From the NCBI RefSeq assembly GCF_001425485.1, contig NZ_LMQW01000051.1, positions 124,001-188,000 of the forward strand: a stretch of 64,000 nucleotides of DNA, in the 5' to 3' direction. Shown piece after piece: positions 12,781 through 22,174 of this stretch. Source of the stretch: Aureimonas sp. Leaf427 (GTDB lineage Bacteria > Pseudomonadota > Alphaproteobacteria > Rhizobiales > Rhizobiaceae). Position 1 is the stretch's first letter. Each line of letters starts with the position of its first letter. Made by a program: the position numbers and the translations under genes. The notes under the pieces are model-generated. The model was not told the DNA's origin. It worked only from the letters and a program-made list of their open reading frames with translations, and ran no database searches.

Positions 12781-13619
12781 CAGCCGCGCCCCCGGGCCAG
12801 AAAGGCCAGCCGTTCGAAGAGGTGGACGTCCTGTTCGTTCTTCAGGAGGGCGCCGTGCAGCTTGGGCAGCATCTTGGTCGGGCTTTCGCGTAGGTCTTCC
12901 GGGGCCACGTCGTCGGCGACGAGAAGGCGAATCCAGTCGAGGGCTTCGGAGGTCGAGGGTTTTTTCTTCAAGCCGGGCTGATCGCGGATCTCGTAGAACT
13001 GCGTCAGCGCGGCCCGCAGGAGATCGGGACGGATGCCGGGATGGTGCACCTCCACGATCCGCTCCAGCGTCTCGGCGTCGGGAAAGCGGATGTAGTGAAA
13101 GAAGCAGCGGCGCAGGAAGGCGTCGGGCAGTTCCTTCTCGTTGTTCGACGTGATGACGACGATCGGCCGACGCTTGGCGCGCACCGTCCGGTCGGTCTCG
13201 TAGACGTAGAACTCCATGCGATCGAGCTCCTGCAGGAGGTCGTTCGGAAACTCGATGTCGGCCTTGTCGATCTCGTCGATCAGAAGCACCACGCGCTCGT
13301 CGGAGTCGAACGCCTCCCAAAGCTTGCCCCGGCGGATGTAGTTGCCGATGTCGGCGACGCGGGCATCCCCGAGCTGGCTGTCCCGCAGCCGGGAGACCGC
13401 GTCGTACTCGTAGAGGCCCTGGCTCGCCTTGGTCGTGGACTTCACGTTCCACTCGATGAGCCGCAGGCCGAGCGAGGTCGCGATCTGGACGGCAAGCTCG
13501 GTCTTGCCCGTGCCCGGCTCGCCCTTGACGAGAAGCGGGCGCTCGAGCGCGATGGCCGCGTTCACCGCCACCATCAGGTCCTTGCCCGCGACATAGGCGT
13601 CCGTGCCGGAAAAGCGCAT
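12780..13619 (-). CDS. MoxR-like AAA+ ATPase
   Basis: A 279-residue AAA+ protein. Walker A is GEPGTGKT (33-40), Walker B VVLLIDEIDKAD, with sensor residues in VVITSNNEKELPDAFLRRC. MoxR ATPases act as chaperones with VWA-domain partners. The partner is probably the CoxE-like gene two genes downstream. ATG 13619 gives MRFSGTDAYVAGKDL and has a near-perfect AGGAGGA at about 13626-13632; the longer in-frame extension is unlikely. It is the first gene of a four-gene minus-strand unit. Confidence 0.9.
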   Translation of the reverse strand: MRFSGTDAYVAGKDLMVAVNAAIALERPLLVKGEPGTGKTELAVQIATSLGLRLIEWNVKSTTKASQGLYEYDAVSRLRDSQLGDARVADIGNYIRRGKLWEAFDSDERVVLLIDEIDKADIEFPNDLLQELDRMEFYVYETDRTVRAKRRPIVVITSNNEKELPDAFLRRCFFHYIRFPDAETLERIVEVHHPGIRPDLLRAALTQFYEIRDQPGLKKKPSTSEALDWIRLLVADDVAPEDLRESPTKMLPKLHGALLKNEQDVHLFERLAFLARGRG

Positions 13620-13782
13620 GGGGTCCGTTCCTCCTGAAGTCCCCCCGCAGCATAAGGCCCTGCCGTCCGCGAGCAAGCCATGGCCGCACCGCACAAGACC
13701 GCTTGGGGGCGATGCGGCGCAATGCTATGCCGGCTGCGAGCGAGCCTCCCGGCGGCCGGGACGGCGAAGACGGCCGAACGCC

Positions 13783-14973
13783 ATGACATCACCCCTTCGC
13801 GCGCCGGCGTCCCTCGGCCCCGGCCTCACCCTTCTCTTCGCCTTCACCTGCGGGGCGCTCGCGGCCAATCTCTACTACGCGCAGCCGCTGGTGGCGCTGA
13901 TCGGGGAGGGGATGGGCCTGGCGCCTTCGGCCGAAAGCTGGCTCGTGACGGCGGCCCAGATCGGCTACGGCCTCGGCCTCGTGCTGCTCGTGCCGCTCGG
14001 CGACGTCTTCGAGAACCGTCGCGTCATCCTCGCCACCATGGCGGCGAACGTCGCGGCGCTCGTCGGCCTGTCGCTGACGCCCGGCTTGCCCGCCCTTTTC
14101 GCGTTGATGCTCGTCGTCGGCCTCACCTCCTCGGCCGCGCAGATGCTGGTGCCGCTCGCCGCCTCCATGGCGCCGCCGGAGGCGCGCGGACGCGTCGTCG
14201 GCAATGTCGTGACGGGGCTTCTCGCGGGCATTCTCATGGCGCGCCCGCTCTCGGGCTTTCTGGCCGAGATCCTCGGCTGGCGCGGCGTCTTCGCGGCCTC
14301 GGCCGGCCTCGTCTTCGCGCTGCTCCTGGCCGGCGCGGCGCTCTTTCCCAGCCGCAGGCCCGAGGGCGGCGAGCGCTATCCCGAGCTGATCGGCTCGCTC
14401 GGCCGGCTCTTCCTCACCGTGCCCGTGCTGCGGCGGCGTGCGCTCTATCATGCCGCGCTCTTTGCCGCCTTCTCCCTCTTCTGGACCGGCGCGCCGCTGC
14501 TTCTCTTCGGCGAGGCCTACCGCTTCTCGGCGGCCGGCGTCGCGCTCTTCGCTTTGTCCGGCGTCTTCGCCGCGCCCGTCGCGGGGCGGCTGGCCGATCG
14601 CGGCTATCAGCGCATCGGAACGATCGTCGCCATGCTGGCGGTCGCGGCGGGCTTCGCTTCGGCCTTTCTCGGCGCGCATTCGCTGGTGGCGCTGGTCGTT
14701 GCCGGCGTCCTCGTCGATCTCGGCGTCCAGGCCAATCTCGTTATCGGGCAGCGCGAGATCCTGGGGCTGAACCCCGCGCTGCGAAACCGGATGAACGCGG
14801 TCTACATGGCGACCTTCTTCTGCGGCGGCGCGCTCGGCTCGGCGCTGACAAGCCCGGTGCTCCAGGCCTTCGGCTGGCCCGGGCTCTGCGCGCTCGGCCT
14901 CGGCTTTCCGACCGCCGCGCTCCTCTACCTCGCGACGGAGCGCCGGGCGCCCGCGACGGTCTCGGCGGCGTAG
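13783..14973 (+). CDS. MFS transporter
   Basis: A 396-residue protein with about 12 membrane helices. The N-terminal half contains LYYAQPLVALIGEGMGL and the loop 2-3 motif PLGDVFENRRVI; the second half has APVAGRLADRGYQRIG. It resembles the bacterial YnfM/inner-membrane efflux group of the major facilitator superfamily. Substrate cannot be told from the sequence. ATG 13783 is preceded by a spacer of 163 bases shared with the divergent moxR-like gene. Confidence 0.88.
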   Translation: MTSPLRAPASLGPGLTLLFAFTCGALAANLYYAQPLVALIGEGMGLAPSAESWLVTAAQIGYGLGLVLLVPLGDVFENRRVILATMAANVAALVGLSLTPGLPALFALMLVVGLTSSAAQMLVPLAASMAPPEARGRVVGNVVTGLLAGILMARPLSGFLAEILGWRGVFAASAGLVFALLLAGAALFPSRRPEGGERYPELIGSLGRLFLTVPVLRRRALYHAALFAAFSLFWTGAPLLLFGEAYRFSAAGVALFALSGVFAAPVAGRLADRGYQRIGTIVAMLAVAAGFASAFLGAHSLVALVVAGVLVDLGVQANLVIGQREILGLNPALRNRMNAVYMATFFCGGALGSALTSPVLQAFGWPGLCALGLGFPTAALLYLATERRAPATVSAA

Positions 14974-15110
14974 ACGTTCGAGGTCCGGCCTCGTGACGAT
15001 GGCCGATCGACCGCTTCCGGCGCCGCGCGCTTTGCGCCGGCGGGCGGGAACGCTATATCGCGGTCCATGGTGGTCCCGAACGGGGCCCGTTTCCCTTCAA
15101 GGATGACCGA

Positions 15111-15704
15111 ATGAGCGGCGCGCAGATCTTCCGCATCGGCCTTTGGGCGATCGTCGCCCTCGTCTGTGGCGCGACGCTGGCCGTCTATCTCTCGCAGAGC
15201 ACGACGGCGCCGACATCGGCCGAGGCCGCCTACGGCTCGCCCTTCCGGCTCGTCGACCAGAACGGCGCCGAGATCACGGAGGCCGCGCTGCGCGGCAAGC
15301 CTTCGGCCGTCTTCTTCGGCTTCACCCATTGCCCGGACGTCTGCCCGACGACGCTGGCCGAACTCTCCGCCGAGAAGGCCGCGCTGAAGGCCAAGGGCAA
15401 GGACCTCAACGTCGTCTTCGTCACCGTTGATCCCGAGCGCGACACGCCCGCCGTCCTCAAGGACTATGTCGGCGCCGTCTCGCCCGAGATCGTCGCCATC
15501 ACCGGCGAGCCCGCGAAGATCGCGGAGATGCTGAAAGGCTGGGGCGTCCATGCCGAGAAGGTGGGGGAGGGCGCGGACTACACGATGGACCACACGGCCT
15601 CGACCTTCCTCCTCGATTCCGCCGGCCGCTTCGCCGGCACGATCGCCTGGGGCGAGAACCCGAAGACCACCACAGAGAAGCTCGAGCGGCTCGCCAATCT
15701 CTAA
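15111..15704 (+). CDS. SCO1/SenC family copper metallochaperone
   Basis: A 197-residue membrane-anchored periplasmic protein with a thioredoxin fold. The N-terminal helix (FRIGLWAIVALVCGATLAVYL) anchors it. Copper ligands are Cys74 and Cys78 in CPDVCP, and the distant His in MDHTAS (near 161). SCO proteins deliver copper to, or keep reduced, the CuA site of cytochrome c oxidase. No oxidase genes are nearby. It is followed 45 bases later by prmA. Confidence 0.92.
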   Translation: MSGAQIFRIGLWAIVALVCGATLAVYLSQSTTAPTSAEAAYGSPFRLVDQNGAEITEAALRGKPSAVFFGFTHCPDVCPTTLAELSAEKAALKAKGKDLNVVFVTVDPERDTPAVLKDYVGAVSPEIVAITGEPAKIAEMLKGWGVHAEKVGEGADYTMDHTASTFLLDSAGRFAGTIAWGENPKTTTEKLERLANL

Positions 15705-15749
15705 AGTGCAGCGTATCCGCCGCCCGATTCGAAGACAGGACGCCATCCC

Positions 15750-16625
15750 GTGACGCAGACCCGCTACTTCACCCGCGCCGGACGCACCGTCGCGGACCGC
15801 ATCTCGTCGCTCTGGGAGATCGCGTTCGAGGACGAGGGCGCGCCCGTCGGCGTCTTCGAACTCGACGAGGCGGCCGACCTCTACGAGGTCTCCGTCTATT
15901 TCGACGACGAGGCCGGCGGCGCCTCGATGCTCGGCGCCGTGGAGGCGGCGGTTTCCAGTGTCGAGGGCGTGTCGGTCGAGGTCGAGCATATTCCGGAGAC
16001 CGACTGGATGAAGTCGGTGCTGGAGGGGCTGCAGCCCGTGCGGGCCGGGCGCTTCGTCGTCCACGGCGCGCATGACCGGCATCGGGTGCGCGCCAACGAT
16101 CTCGCCATCGAGATCGAGGCGGGCCAGGCCTTCGGCACCGGCCATCACGGCACGACCTCGGGCTGCCTCACCATGATCGACCGGATCGTGCGCCGTCGCC
16201 GGCCGGGCCATGCGCTGGATCTGGGCACCGGAAGCGCGGTTCTCGCCATCGCGCTCGCCCGGCTCGCGCGCATTCCGGTTCTCGCGACGGATATCGATCC
16301 GGTCGCGGTCGCGGTGGCGCGGGAGAACATCCGGGCCAACCGCGTGCAGGGCTTCGTGGAGGCCGCCGTCGCGGTGGGTTTCGAGGCGCGGGCCATCGGC
16401 GACCGGGCGCCCTACGACCTCATCGTCGCCAACATCCTGGCGCGTCCGCTGATGGACCTCGCGCCGAAGCTTCAGGCGCATCTCGCCGAAGGCGGCAACG
16501 TCATCCTGTCCGGCATTCTGGAGCGCCAGCGCCGGGCCGTTCTATCGGCCTATCGGCTTCAGGGCCTCTACCACCGCGAGACGCTGCTGCGCGGCGAATG
16601 GGTGACGCTGCACCTCAGCCGCTGA
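15750..16625 (+). CDS. prmA: Ribosomal protein L11 methyltransferase
   Basis: SAM-dependent methyltransferase that trimethylates ribosomal protein L11. SAM-binding motif I is LDLGTGSAVLAIALARLA, preceded by FGTGHHGTTSGCL; the VANILARPLMDLAPKL segment replaces the NPPY-type motif in this family. At 291 residues it has the normal length. The GTG start at 15750 has AGGA at 15737-15740. It lies upstream of a small reverse-strand gene and aminopeptidase P. Confidence 0.92.
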   Translation: MTQTRYFTRAGRTVADRISSLWEIAFEDEGAPVGVFELDEAADLYEVSVYFDDEAGGASMLGAVEAAVSSVEGVSVEVEHIPETDWMKSVLEGLQPVRAGRFVVHGAHDRHRVRANDLAIEIEAGQAFGTGHHGTTSGCLTMIDRIVRRRRPGHALDLGTGSAVLAIALARLARIPVLATDIDPVAVAVARENIRANRVQGFVEAAVAVGFEARAIGDRAPYDLIVANILARPLMDLAPKLQAHLAEGGNVILSGILERQRRAVLSAYRLQGLYHRETLLRGEWVTLHLSR

Positions 16626-16672
16626 TCGCGCGGCTTGCGTCGCCCGGAACCAGGCGACCTCGCGGCAGAGAT

Positions 16673-16888
16673 TCAGCAGCGCTCGGGCGCGGCGTGGTCG
16701 AAGAAGGACCGGCGTTCGATCTGGGAGAGGTCGAGGCGCTCGCCGCCGTCGAAGATCATGACGGAGGCGGTCGTGCGGCGCAGACGGCGGTCGCGCACCT
16801 GCATGACGGTCTCGAACGGGGAGCGGGCGATGGCGCTCTGGCGGATGCGATGGCGACCCCGGAGGTCTGCAAGCTGGGTCGTGATCAT
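16673..16888 (-). CDS. Small hypothetical protein (71 aa)
   Basis: An open frame of 71 codons starting MITTQLADLRGRHRIRQSAI and ending FFDHAAPERC. It is basic in its first half, with a plausible structured segment (TTASVMIFDGGERLDLSQIE). It is convergent with prmA, ending 47 bases from its stop. I do not recognise a family. The ribosome site is weak (AGGCAGAG just upstream). It could be a real small gene filling this otherwise empty 520-base gap, or a chance frame. Confidence 0.4.
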   Translation of the reverse strand: MITTQLADLRGRHRIRQSAIARSPFETVMQVRDRRLRRTTASVMIFDGGERLDLSQIERRSFFDHAAPERC

Positions 16889-17149
16889 GGGTCTCTGCCT
16901 TATGTTCGAATCCGTCCTCCTCCCTTCGCAATATGCCCGCGCCGGCGCCTCACGACCATGGCGGGAAAGGCATAGGTCCCCCGCGTATGTTGCAATGCAA
17001 ACAGAGCGAACGGTCATTTTTCGTTCATCATGTCGTGCGGGCTCCGAATCCTGAGCCGGCCCGACCCAGCGGATCCGGCTGTTCCCAGCCCTGCGCCGCT
17101 GTTGTAACCCTCTGCTCTCGCGACGAAAGACGAGCCGGAGACGAGAGCC

Positions 17150-18976
17150 ATGTTCCAGACCTTCGATGAGACCGTCGATTTCAGCCAAAGCGCGCGGCGC
17201 GTCGAGCATCTCAGGCGCCTCCTCGCCGACGAGGGGCTGGACGGCTTCGTCGTGCCGCGCGCCGACGAGCACCAGGGCGAGTACATCCCGCCCTCCGCGG
17301 CGCGTCTCGCATGGCTCACCGGCTTCACCGGCTCGGCCGGCGTCGCGGTCGTGCTCGCGTCGAAAGCCTTCGTGCTCGTCGACGGGCGCTACACGGTGCA
17401 GGTGCGCGATCAGGTCGATCTCTCCGTCTTCGAGCCGAGAAGCTCCGTGGAGACGCCGCTCGTCGAGTTTCTCGGCGTCGAGGCGAAGGGCCTGCGCATC
17501 GCGGTCGATCCCTGGCTCCACACGCTCGGCGAGGTCGCGGCGTTGCGCACGGCGCTGGAGGCCGGCGGCGGCTCGCTGGTGGAGCTCGGCGCCAATCCGA
17601 TCGATCGTGCCTGGAACGATCGCCCGACCCCGCCGAAGGGCGCCGTCTCCGTCCATCCCGAGCGCTATTCCGGCCGCGCGGCCGCCGACAAGCTGCGCGA
17701 CATCGAGGCTGCGATCGAAAAAGCGGGCGCCGATGCGACGGTCCTGACCGATCCGTCCTCGATCGCCTGGACCTTCAACATTCGCGGTGCCGACGTCGCG
17801 CACACGCCGCTGCCGCTCGCCTTCGCGATCCTCCACCGCGGCCGGACCGCGCAGCTCTTCATCGACGCCGACAAGCTCGGCCCGGAGGCGCGCGCGCATC
17901 TGGAGCCGCTCGCCGCGATCGAGGCGCCGGAGGCCTTCGAGCCCGCGCTGAAGGCGCTTGGCGAGACGGCCGTGATGCTCGATCCCGGCCTTGCCGCCGC
18001 GCGGATCGCGACGCTCGTCGAGGCTGCCGGCGGGCGTGTGGTCAAGGGCGCCGACCCTGCGCGGCTGCCGCGCGCGATCAAGAACGAGGCCGAGATCGCG
18101 GGCTCGCGCGCCGCGCACCTGCGCGACGGCGCGGCGGTCACGGCCTTCCTGCACTGGCTCGACGGCACCGCGCCCGGCAGCGTCGGGGAGATCGAGGCGG
18201 CGCAGAAGCTGGAGGCCTTCCGCGCCGAGTTCGGCGAGGCCGACGGCATGGCGCTGCGCGACATTTCCTTCGACACGATCGCGGGTTCCGGCCCGAACGG
18301 CGCCATCGTCCACTACCGCGTCAATCGCGACACAGACCGCAAGCTCGGGCAGGGCGAGCTGTTCCTGATCGATTCCGGCGCGCAATATCTGGACGGCACG
18401 ACGGACATCACCCGGACCGTGCCGATCGGCGCGCCGACCGACGAGATGCGCCGCGCCTTCACCCTGGTCCTGAAGGGTATGATCGCCATCTCGACCGCTC
18501 GCTTTCCCAAGGGCACGCGAGGGCTCGACCTCGATCCGCTTGCGCGCATCGCCCTCTGGAAGGCCGGCCTCGACTATGCGCATGGCACCGGCCACGGCGT
18601 CGGCTCCTATCTCGCTGTGCACGAGGGACCGCAGTCGATCTCGCGGCGCGGGGCGGCGGTGATCGAGCCCGGGATGATGCTCTCCAACGAGCCCGGCTAC
18701 TATCGGGAAGGCGCCTTCGGCATCCGCATCGAGAATCTCGTGCTGACGCTGGCGCCGGAGGCGATCGAGGGCGGCGAGCAGCCGATGCTGGGATTCGAGA
18801 CGCTGACCTTCGCGCCGATCGACCGCCGCCTGATCGACCCGGCTCTTCTCACCGGCGAGGAGCGGGGCTGGCTCGACGCCTATCACGCCCGCGTCGCCGA
18901 TCGTCTCTCGCCGGTCCTGGCCGATCATCCGGCGGCCGGATGGCTGGCCGAGATGACCCGACCGATCGGCGGCTGA
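17150..18976 (+). CDS. pepP: Xaa-Pro aminopeptidase P (M24 family)
   Basis: Cytoplasmic metallopeptidase of 608 residues that removes N-terminal residues preceding proline. It has two creatinase-like N-terminal domains (residues 1 to about 310, with a GFTGSAGVAVVL stretch) and a C-terminal pita-bread catalytic domain. Its dinuclear metal ligands are in LIDSGAQYLDGTTDITRT, HGTGHGVGSYLAVHEG, SNEPGYY and RIENL. The three-domain length matches eukaryote-like APP enzymes common in Rhizobiales. A degraded copy of part of this gene lies about 4 kb downstream (22752-23055). A strong terminator follows. Confidence 0.95.
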   Translation: MFQTFDETVDFSQSARRVEHLRRLLADEGLDGFVVPRADEHQGEYIPPSAARLAWLTGFTGSAGVAVVLASKAFVLVDGRYTVQVRDQVDLSVFEPRSSVETPLVEFLGVEAKGLRIAVDPWLHTLGEVAALRTALEAGGGSLVELGANPIDRAWNDRPTPPKGAVSVHPERYSGRAAADKLRDIEAAIEKAGADATVLTDPSSIAWTFNIRGADVAHTPLPLAFAILHRGRTAQLFIDADKLGPEARAHLEPLAAIEAPEAFEPALKALGETAVMLDPGLAAARIATLVEAAGGRVVKGADPARLPRAIKNEAEIAGSRAAHLRDGAAVTAFLHWLDGTAPGSVGEIEAAQKLEAFRAEFGEADGMALRDISFDTIAGSGPNGAIVHYRVNRDTDRKLGQGELFLIDSGAQYLDGTTDITRTVPIGAPTDEMRRAFTLVLKGMIAISTARFPKGTRGLDLDPLARIALWKAGLDYAHGTGHGVGSYLAVHEGPQSISRRGAAVIEPGMMLSNEPGYYREGAFGIRIENLVLTLAPEAIEGGEQPMLGFETLTFAPIDRRLIDPALLTGEERGWLDAYHARVADRLSPVLADHPAAGWLAEMTRPIGG

Positions 18977-18988
18977 GCCGTAACGAGA

Positions 18989-19017
18989 AAAGGCAGGAGC
19001 TTACGGCTCCTGCCTTT
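18989..19017. terminator. Bidirectional terminator between pepP and the BA14K gene
   Basis: A perfect 12-bp stem, AAAGGCAGGAGC (18989-19000) with GCTCCTGCCTTT (19006-19017), and a 5-base loop. It lies between convergent genes. Confidence 0.9.
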
Positions 19018-19043
19018 CCGTCTCGTCGGACTGTCGGCCTAGA

Positions 19044-19580
19044 TCAACGGCAGAACTGGCGCGGTCCGTTATAGGGCTGGAACGTGCCGCTGCGGCCGTC
19101 GAACGAGCGGTAGCGGGCCGAGCAGTAGTTGTACCAGGCGCGGCTCCAGGGCTCGTAGCGCCCGCCGGCATAGACAGCCCGCGGGGCCGGGCGATACCGA
19201 ACCGGCGCGTCGCGGTAGTAGACCGGCGCGTCGCGATAGACGTAGCGAGGCTGGGCCGCGCTCGCGATGGCCGCGCCGAGACCGAGGCCGATCACGCCGG
19301 CGGCGATGGCCGCGCCGTTGTTGTTGCGATGGCGGTAGCCACGGTCGCCCCTGTAATAGCCGCGATCGCCGCGATAGTACCCGCGGTCGCCGCGGTAGAA
19401 GTCACGATCGCCGCGGTAGAAGTCGCGGTCGCCGCGCCAGTGGCGGCCTTCGCCATAGTACTGCGCCTGCGCCTGCGAGATACCGACGACGGGCACGCTG
19501 GCCGGGATCGCCAGGGGCGCGACGGACAGCGCAACGGCGGCCGCGATCACCTTCGCTCCAATTGTCTTCAAAATGCGCAT
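19044..19580 (-). CDS. BA14K family protein
   Basis: A 178-residue secreted or surface protein. It has a signal peptide (residues 1-39, ending AQAQ), then a tandem array of seven-residue RGDR-x-[FY]-Y repeats (about 48-82), a glycine/alanine hydrophobic helix (GAAIAAGVIGLGLGAAIASA), and the conserved BA14K C-terminal motif WYNYCSARYRSFDGRSGTF with two cysteines. The family is named after a Brucella immunoreactive protein and is frequent in Rhizobiales; its function is uncertain, and lectin-like activity was proposed for the Brucella protein. The 3' end is also present as a decayed copy at about 23080-23160. Confidence 0.85.
   Translation of the reverse strand: MRILKTIGAKVIAAAVALSVAPLAIPASVPVVGISQAQAQYYGEGRHWRGDRDFYRGDRDFYRGDRGYYRGDRGYYRGDRGYRHRNNNGAAIAAGVIGLGLGAAIASAAQPRYVYRDAPVYYRDAPVRYRPAPRAVYAGGRYEPWSRAWYNYCSARYRSFDGRSGTFQPYNGPRQFCR
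19342..19440 (-). repeat. 21-bp tandem repeats inside the BA14K gene
   Basis: Nearly five tandem copies of a 21-base unit (CGGTCGCCGCGGTAGAAGTC-like on the plus strand) encoding the heptad RGDR-[DG]-[FY]-Y. Units differ by a few bases. Such arrays expand and contract by slippage, so copy number is likely to vary between strains. Confidence 0.85.
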
Positions 19581-19718
19581 CTACGCCTCCGTGCGAAAAC
19601 AGTTCTGATTGAAGGATCTAACTGTCTTTTGCCTGAACGGTTCCTGAATGGCGGTTTCATGGGCTGCATGGCGCGGCTTTGTGCAGATGTGTCGCAGACG
19701 ACGATGGTCCAAAACGAC

Positions 19719-19755
19719 AAAGGCCTCCCTGGCTATGACAGCCGGGGAGGCCTTT
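19719..19755. terminator. Terminator after the first chemoreceptor gene
   Basis: A 16-bp stem with one mismatch (19719-19734 with 19740-19755; AAAGGCCTCCC arm), a 5-base loop, and T-runs on both sides. It lies 28 bases beyond the stop of the minus-strand chemoreceptor. Confidence 0.85.
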
Positions 19756-19782
19756 CTCTGTCGTCTTTTGTCTGTCGCCGGA

Positions 19783-21633
19783 TCAGGCGGCGGCGCGGGT
19801 CGGGCTGCGCTGGGCCTTCGGCTGATCCCGGCGCGCGGGCGCGGCGGCGCGCGGAAGTTCGAACTGCGTCATCAGCTGCTTCAACTGTGCGGCCTCTCGC
19901 GCGAGCGTCGCACTGGCGGCATTGGTCTCCTCGACCATGGCCGCATTCTGCTGCGTGACTTTGTCCATCTGGAGAATGGAGAGGTTCACCTCGCGCAGGC
20001 CGAGCGTCTGTTCCTTGGTCGAGGAGGCGATCGCATCCATGGACGTGTCGATGGAGACGACGTGCTCGACGATGTCCTTCAGCGAGGAGCCGGTTTCGCT
20101 GACGAGCTGGACGCCGCATTCGACCTCGTGGCTCGACTGGTCGATCAGGCTCTTGATCTCCTTGGCGGCCTGGGCCGAGCGCTGGGCAAGGCCCCGGACC
20201 TCCTGCGCGACGACCGCGAAGCCCCGGCCGGCTTCGCCCGCGCGCGCCGCCTCGACGCCGGCGTTCAGCGCCAGAAGGTTCGTCTGGAAGGCGATCTCGT
20301 CGATGACGGTGATGATGCTCGCGATCTTGCCCGAGGATTCCTCGATCCGTCCCATGGCCGCGACCGCGCCGGCGACGATCTCGCCGGAGCGGACCGCGCT
20401 CTGGTTGGCGCGGGCGGAGATGGCGCGCGCCTCTTCGACCTGCTTGTTGGAATTGGTGACGTTCAGCGTGATGGTCGAGAGGGCGGCGGCCGTCTCTTCC
20501 AGAGATGCGGCCTGCTGCTCGGTGCGGCGGGCCAGATCGTCCGACGCCTGGCTGATCTCCCAGGAGCGGCCGTCGATCTCGGAGGCCGAGGTGACGACCG
20601 CGGTCAGCGTCTCGCCGAGCTGCAGGACGGCCGAGTTGAGGTCGTGGCGCAGGCTCTCGAATTCGGGAGAGAGCGGCACGTCGAGCTGGAAGCGCAGCTC
20701 GCCGCTCGCCATGCGCCTGAGGCCCGCCGCCAGATCCGCGGTCGCTTCCTGCAGGCGCTTCTGGGCGAGCCGGTTCGCCTCCTCGATCAGCTTTCCGCGC
20801 TCGCCCTCCGTGCGGAGCCGGTTTGCCTCGGCCTCGCCCTCCAGGCGCGCCTTGACGATGGCGGCCTGCCGGAAGATCTCGACCGCGCCGGCCATCTGGC
20901 CGATCTCGTCGGGGCGGTTGGCATAGGGGATCGTGGCGGCGGTATTGCCCTCGGCCAGACGGATCATGGATTGCGTGATCCCCTCGACGGGGCGGGCGAT
21001 GCCGCGCAGGACATAGACGGCGGCCGCGGCGAGGACGGCGGCGACGAACAGGACGGCCCCGAAGATCTTCGCCATCACGGCATCGTAGGTTGCGCCGCTT
21101 TCGGCCTTCGAGGCGGCGGCGCCTTCCGAATCGTAGGCGACGAGGGCTGAGGTCGCCTTCTCGACGATGGCGGCCGCATCGCCCATGGCGTGGCCGAAGA
21201 GATAGCCCCCGAGATCCTTGGCATTGCCCTCGGACATTTCCAGCATGTAGGCGCCATGCTGGATGTATTCGGCGACGGCCGTCGGGATCGCCGCGAAGAT
21301 GCGCCGCTCCTCGTCCGTCGAGATCATGGCCTCGTAGGTGGCCAGCGAAGCCTTGAGCGCCGCTTCCTTCTCGTGCGCGACGGCGAGGGCGTCCTTCATC
21401 CGGTGGATGTTGACCTCGACGAGATGCTGGCCGTAGGCCACGCGCAGATCGTTGAGCGCGGTCTCGATCCGGCCGGAGGCCACCGTTCTCGGGAGCCAGT
21501 TGTCCGCGACGTCGATCGTCCCGGAGTTCAACGACCGCAGGCCGCCCAGCGTAAGCCAGGACAGCATCACGATCACCAGCGCGATCACGCCGAAGATCAC
21601 GCTCATGGCGAGTTTTATGTTGGGATGGGGCAT
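19783..21633 (-). CDS. Methyl-accepting chemotaxis protein (4-helix-bundle sensor)
   Basis: A 616-residue transmembrane chemoreceptor. It has an N-terminal membrane helix ([20 protein letters not shown]), a periplasmic four-helix-bundle type sensor (to about residue 190), a second helix ([19 protein letters not shown]), a HAMP domain ([14 protein letters not shown]), a second HAMP-like segment, and the signalling domain with hairpin tip [22 protein letters not shown] 21633 was chosen because it has AGGTGATG in front and starts directly before the membrane helix. There is no C-terminal WxxF tether for CheR/CheB. No che genes are in the window. Confidence 0.92.
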   Translation of the reverse strand: MPHPNIKLAMSVIFGVIALVIVMLSWLTLGGLRSLNSGTIDVADNWLPRTVASGRIETALNDLRVAYGQHLVEVNIHRMKDALAVAHEKEAALKASLATYEAMISTDEERRIFAAIPTAVAEYIQHGAYMLEMSEGNAKDLGGYLFGHAMGDAAAIVEKATSALVAYDSEGAAASKAESGATYDAVMAKIFGAVLFVAAVLAAAAVYVLRGIARPVEGITQSMIRLAEGNTAATIPYANRPDEIGQMAGAVEIFRQAAIVKARLEGEAEANRLRTEGERGKLIEEANRLAQKRLQEATADLAAGLRRMASGELRFQLDVPLSPEFESLRHDLNSAVLQLGETLTAVVTSASEIDGRSWEISQASDDLARRTEQQAASLEETAAALSTITLNVTNSNKQVEEARAISARANQSAVRSGEIVAGAVAAMGRIEESSGKIASIITVIDEIAFQTNLLALNAGVEAARAGEAGRGFAVVAQEVRGLAQRSAQAAKEIKSLIDQSSHEVECGVQLVSETGSSLKDIVEHVVSIDTSMDAIASSTKEQTLGLREVNLSILQMDKVTQQNAAMVEETNAASATLAREAAQLKQLMTQFELPRAAAPARRDQPKAQRSPTRAAA

Positions 21634-22174
21634 GACATCACCTGACAGGGCGGATGGTGCACGTACAGACGTGCGCCATCGTTGAAACCGGGGCCGACCG
21701 GAAACTGCACCCAGATGCACGCCCCGACCTTGCGTCAGAATCTAAGGCGAAGAAGTAGAGAATTCGTTCAGAACGGTAGGTGTGACGGGAAGTTTGAAAT
21801 TTTATCGGCTGTTGGGGCCGTGGAGGCTACCTCCAGAAAAAGAATGGTTGGCTTCGTGTAGAATTACCGCAGGATTTACGGCCGACCTATTGCCACTGGA
21901 CAGTAGCGCGGAACGCGAAATCGCAACTAAACAGCGAAATCGAGACTCAAAACTCAACGATAAACGTTCGTCTTCGCAACAGTATCTAAGTATTATAATA
22001 TTGGCATATAGGTGAGAAGTGTGGAAGGCAGGCTCGGGCTGCAATGTCTGCGCGAGGCCGAGGATCACGCCATCATGAGAAGGCGACGGACGAGACGCGT
22101 CACTGGCTCGTCGGCCGGAGATTTCAGCCGACGAGACTCGTATCGGACCTGTCGCCGTCCGAGGGGAACCGAAT
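21634..22174. other. Intergenic region with an AT-rich patch
   Basis: About 540 bases without a credible gene. The part from roughly 21890 to 22020 is much more AT-rich than the surroundings (for example AGTATTATAATATTGGCATA) and contains only short open frames of no recognisable kind. A hairpin with 9-bp arms (22107-22115 with 22127-22135) lies after the stop of the minus-strand flavin protein gene but lacks a T-run. The region probably holds the chemoreceptor promoter and some non-native sequence. Confidence 0.6.

Noticed and set aside
21782-22015. A 77-codon frame in the AT-rich patch
   Set aside because: No ribosome site, low-complexity C-terminus and no recognisable features.
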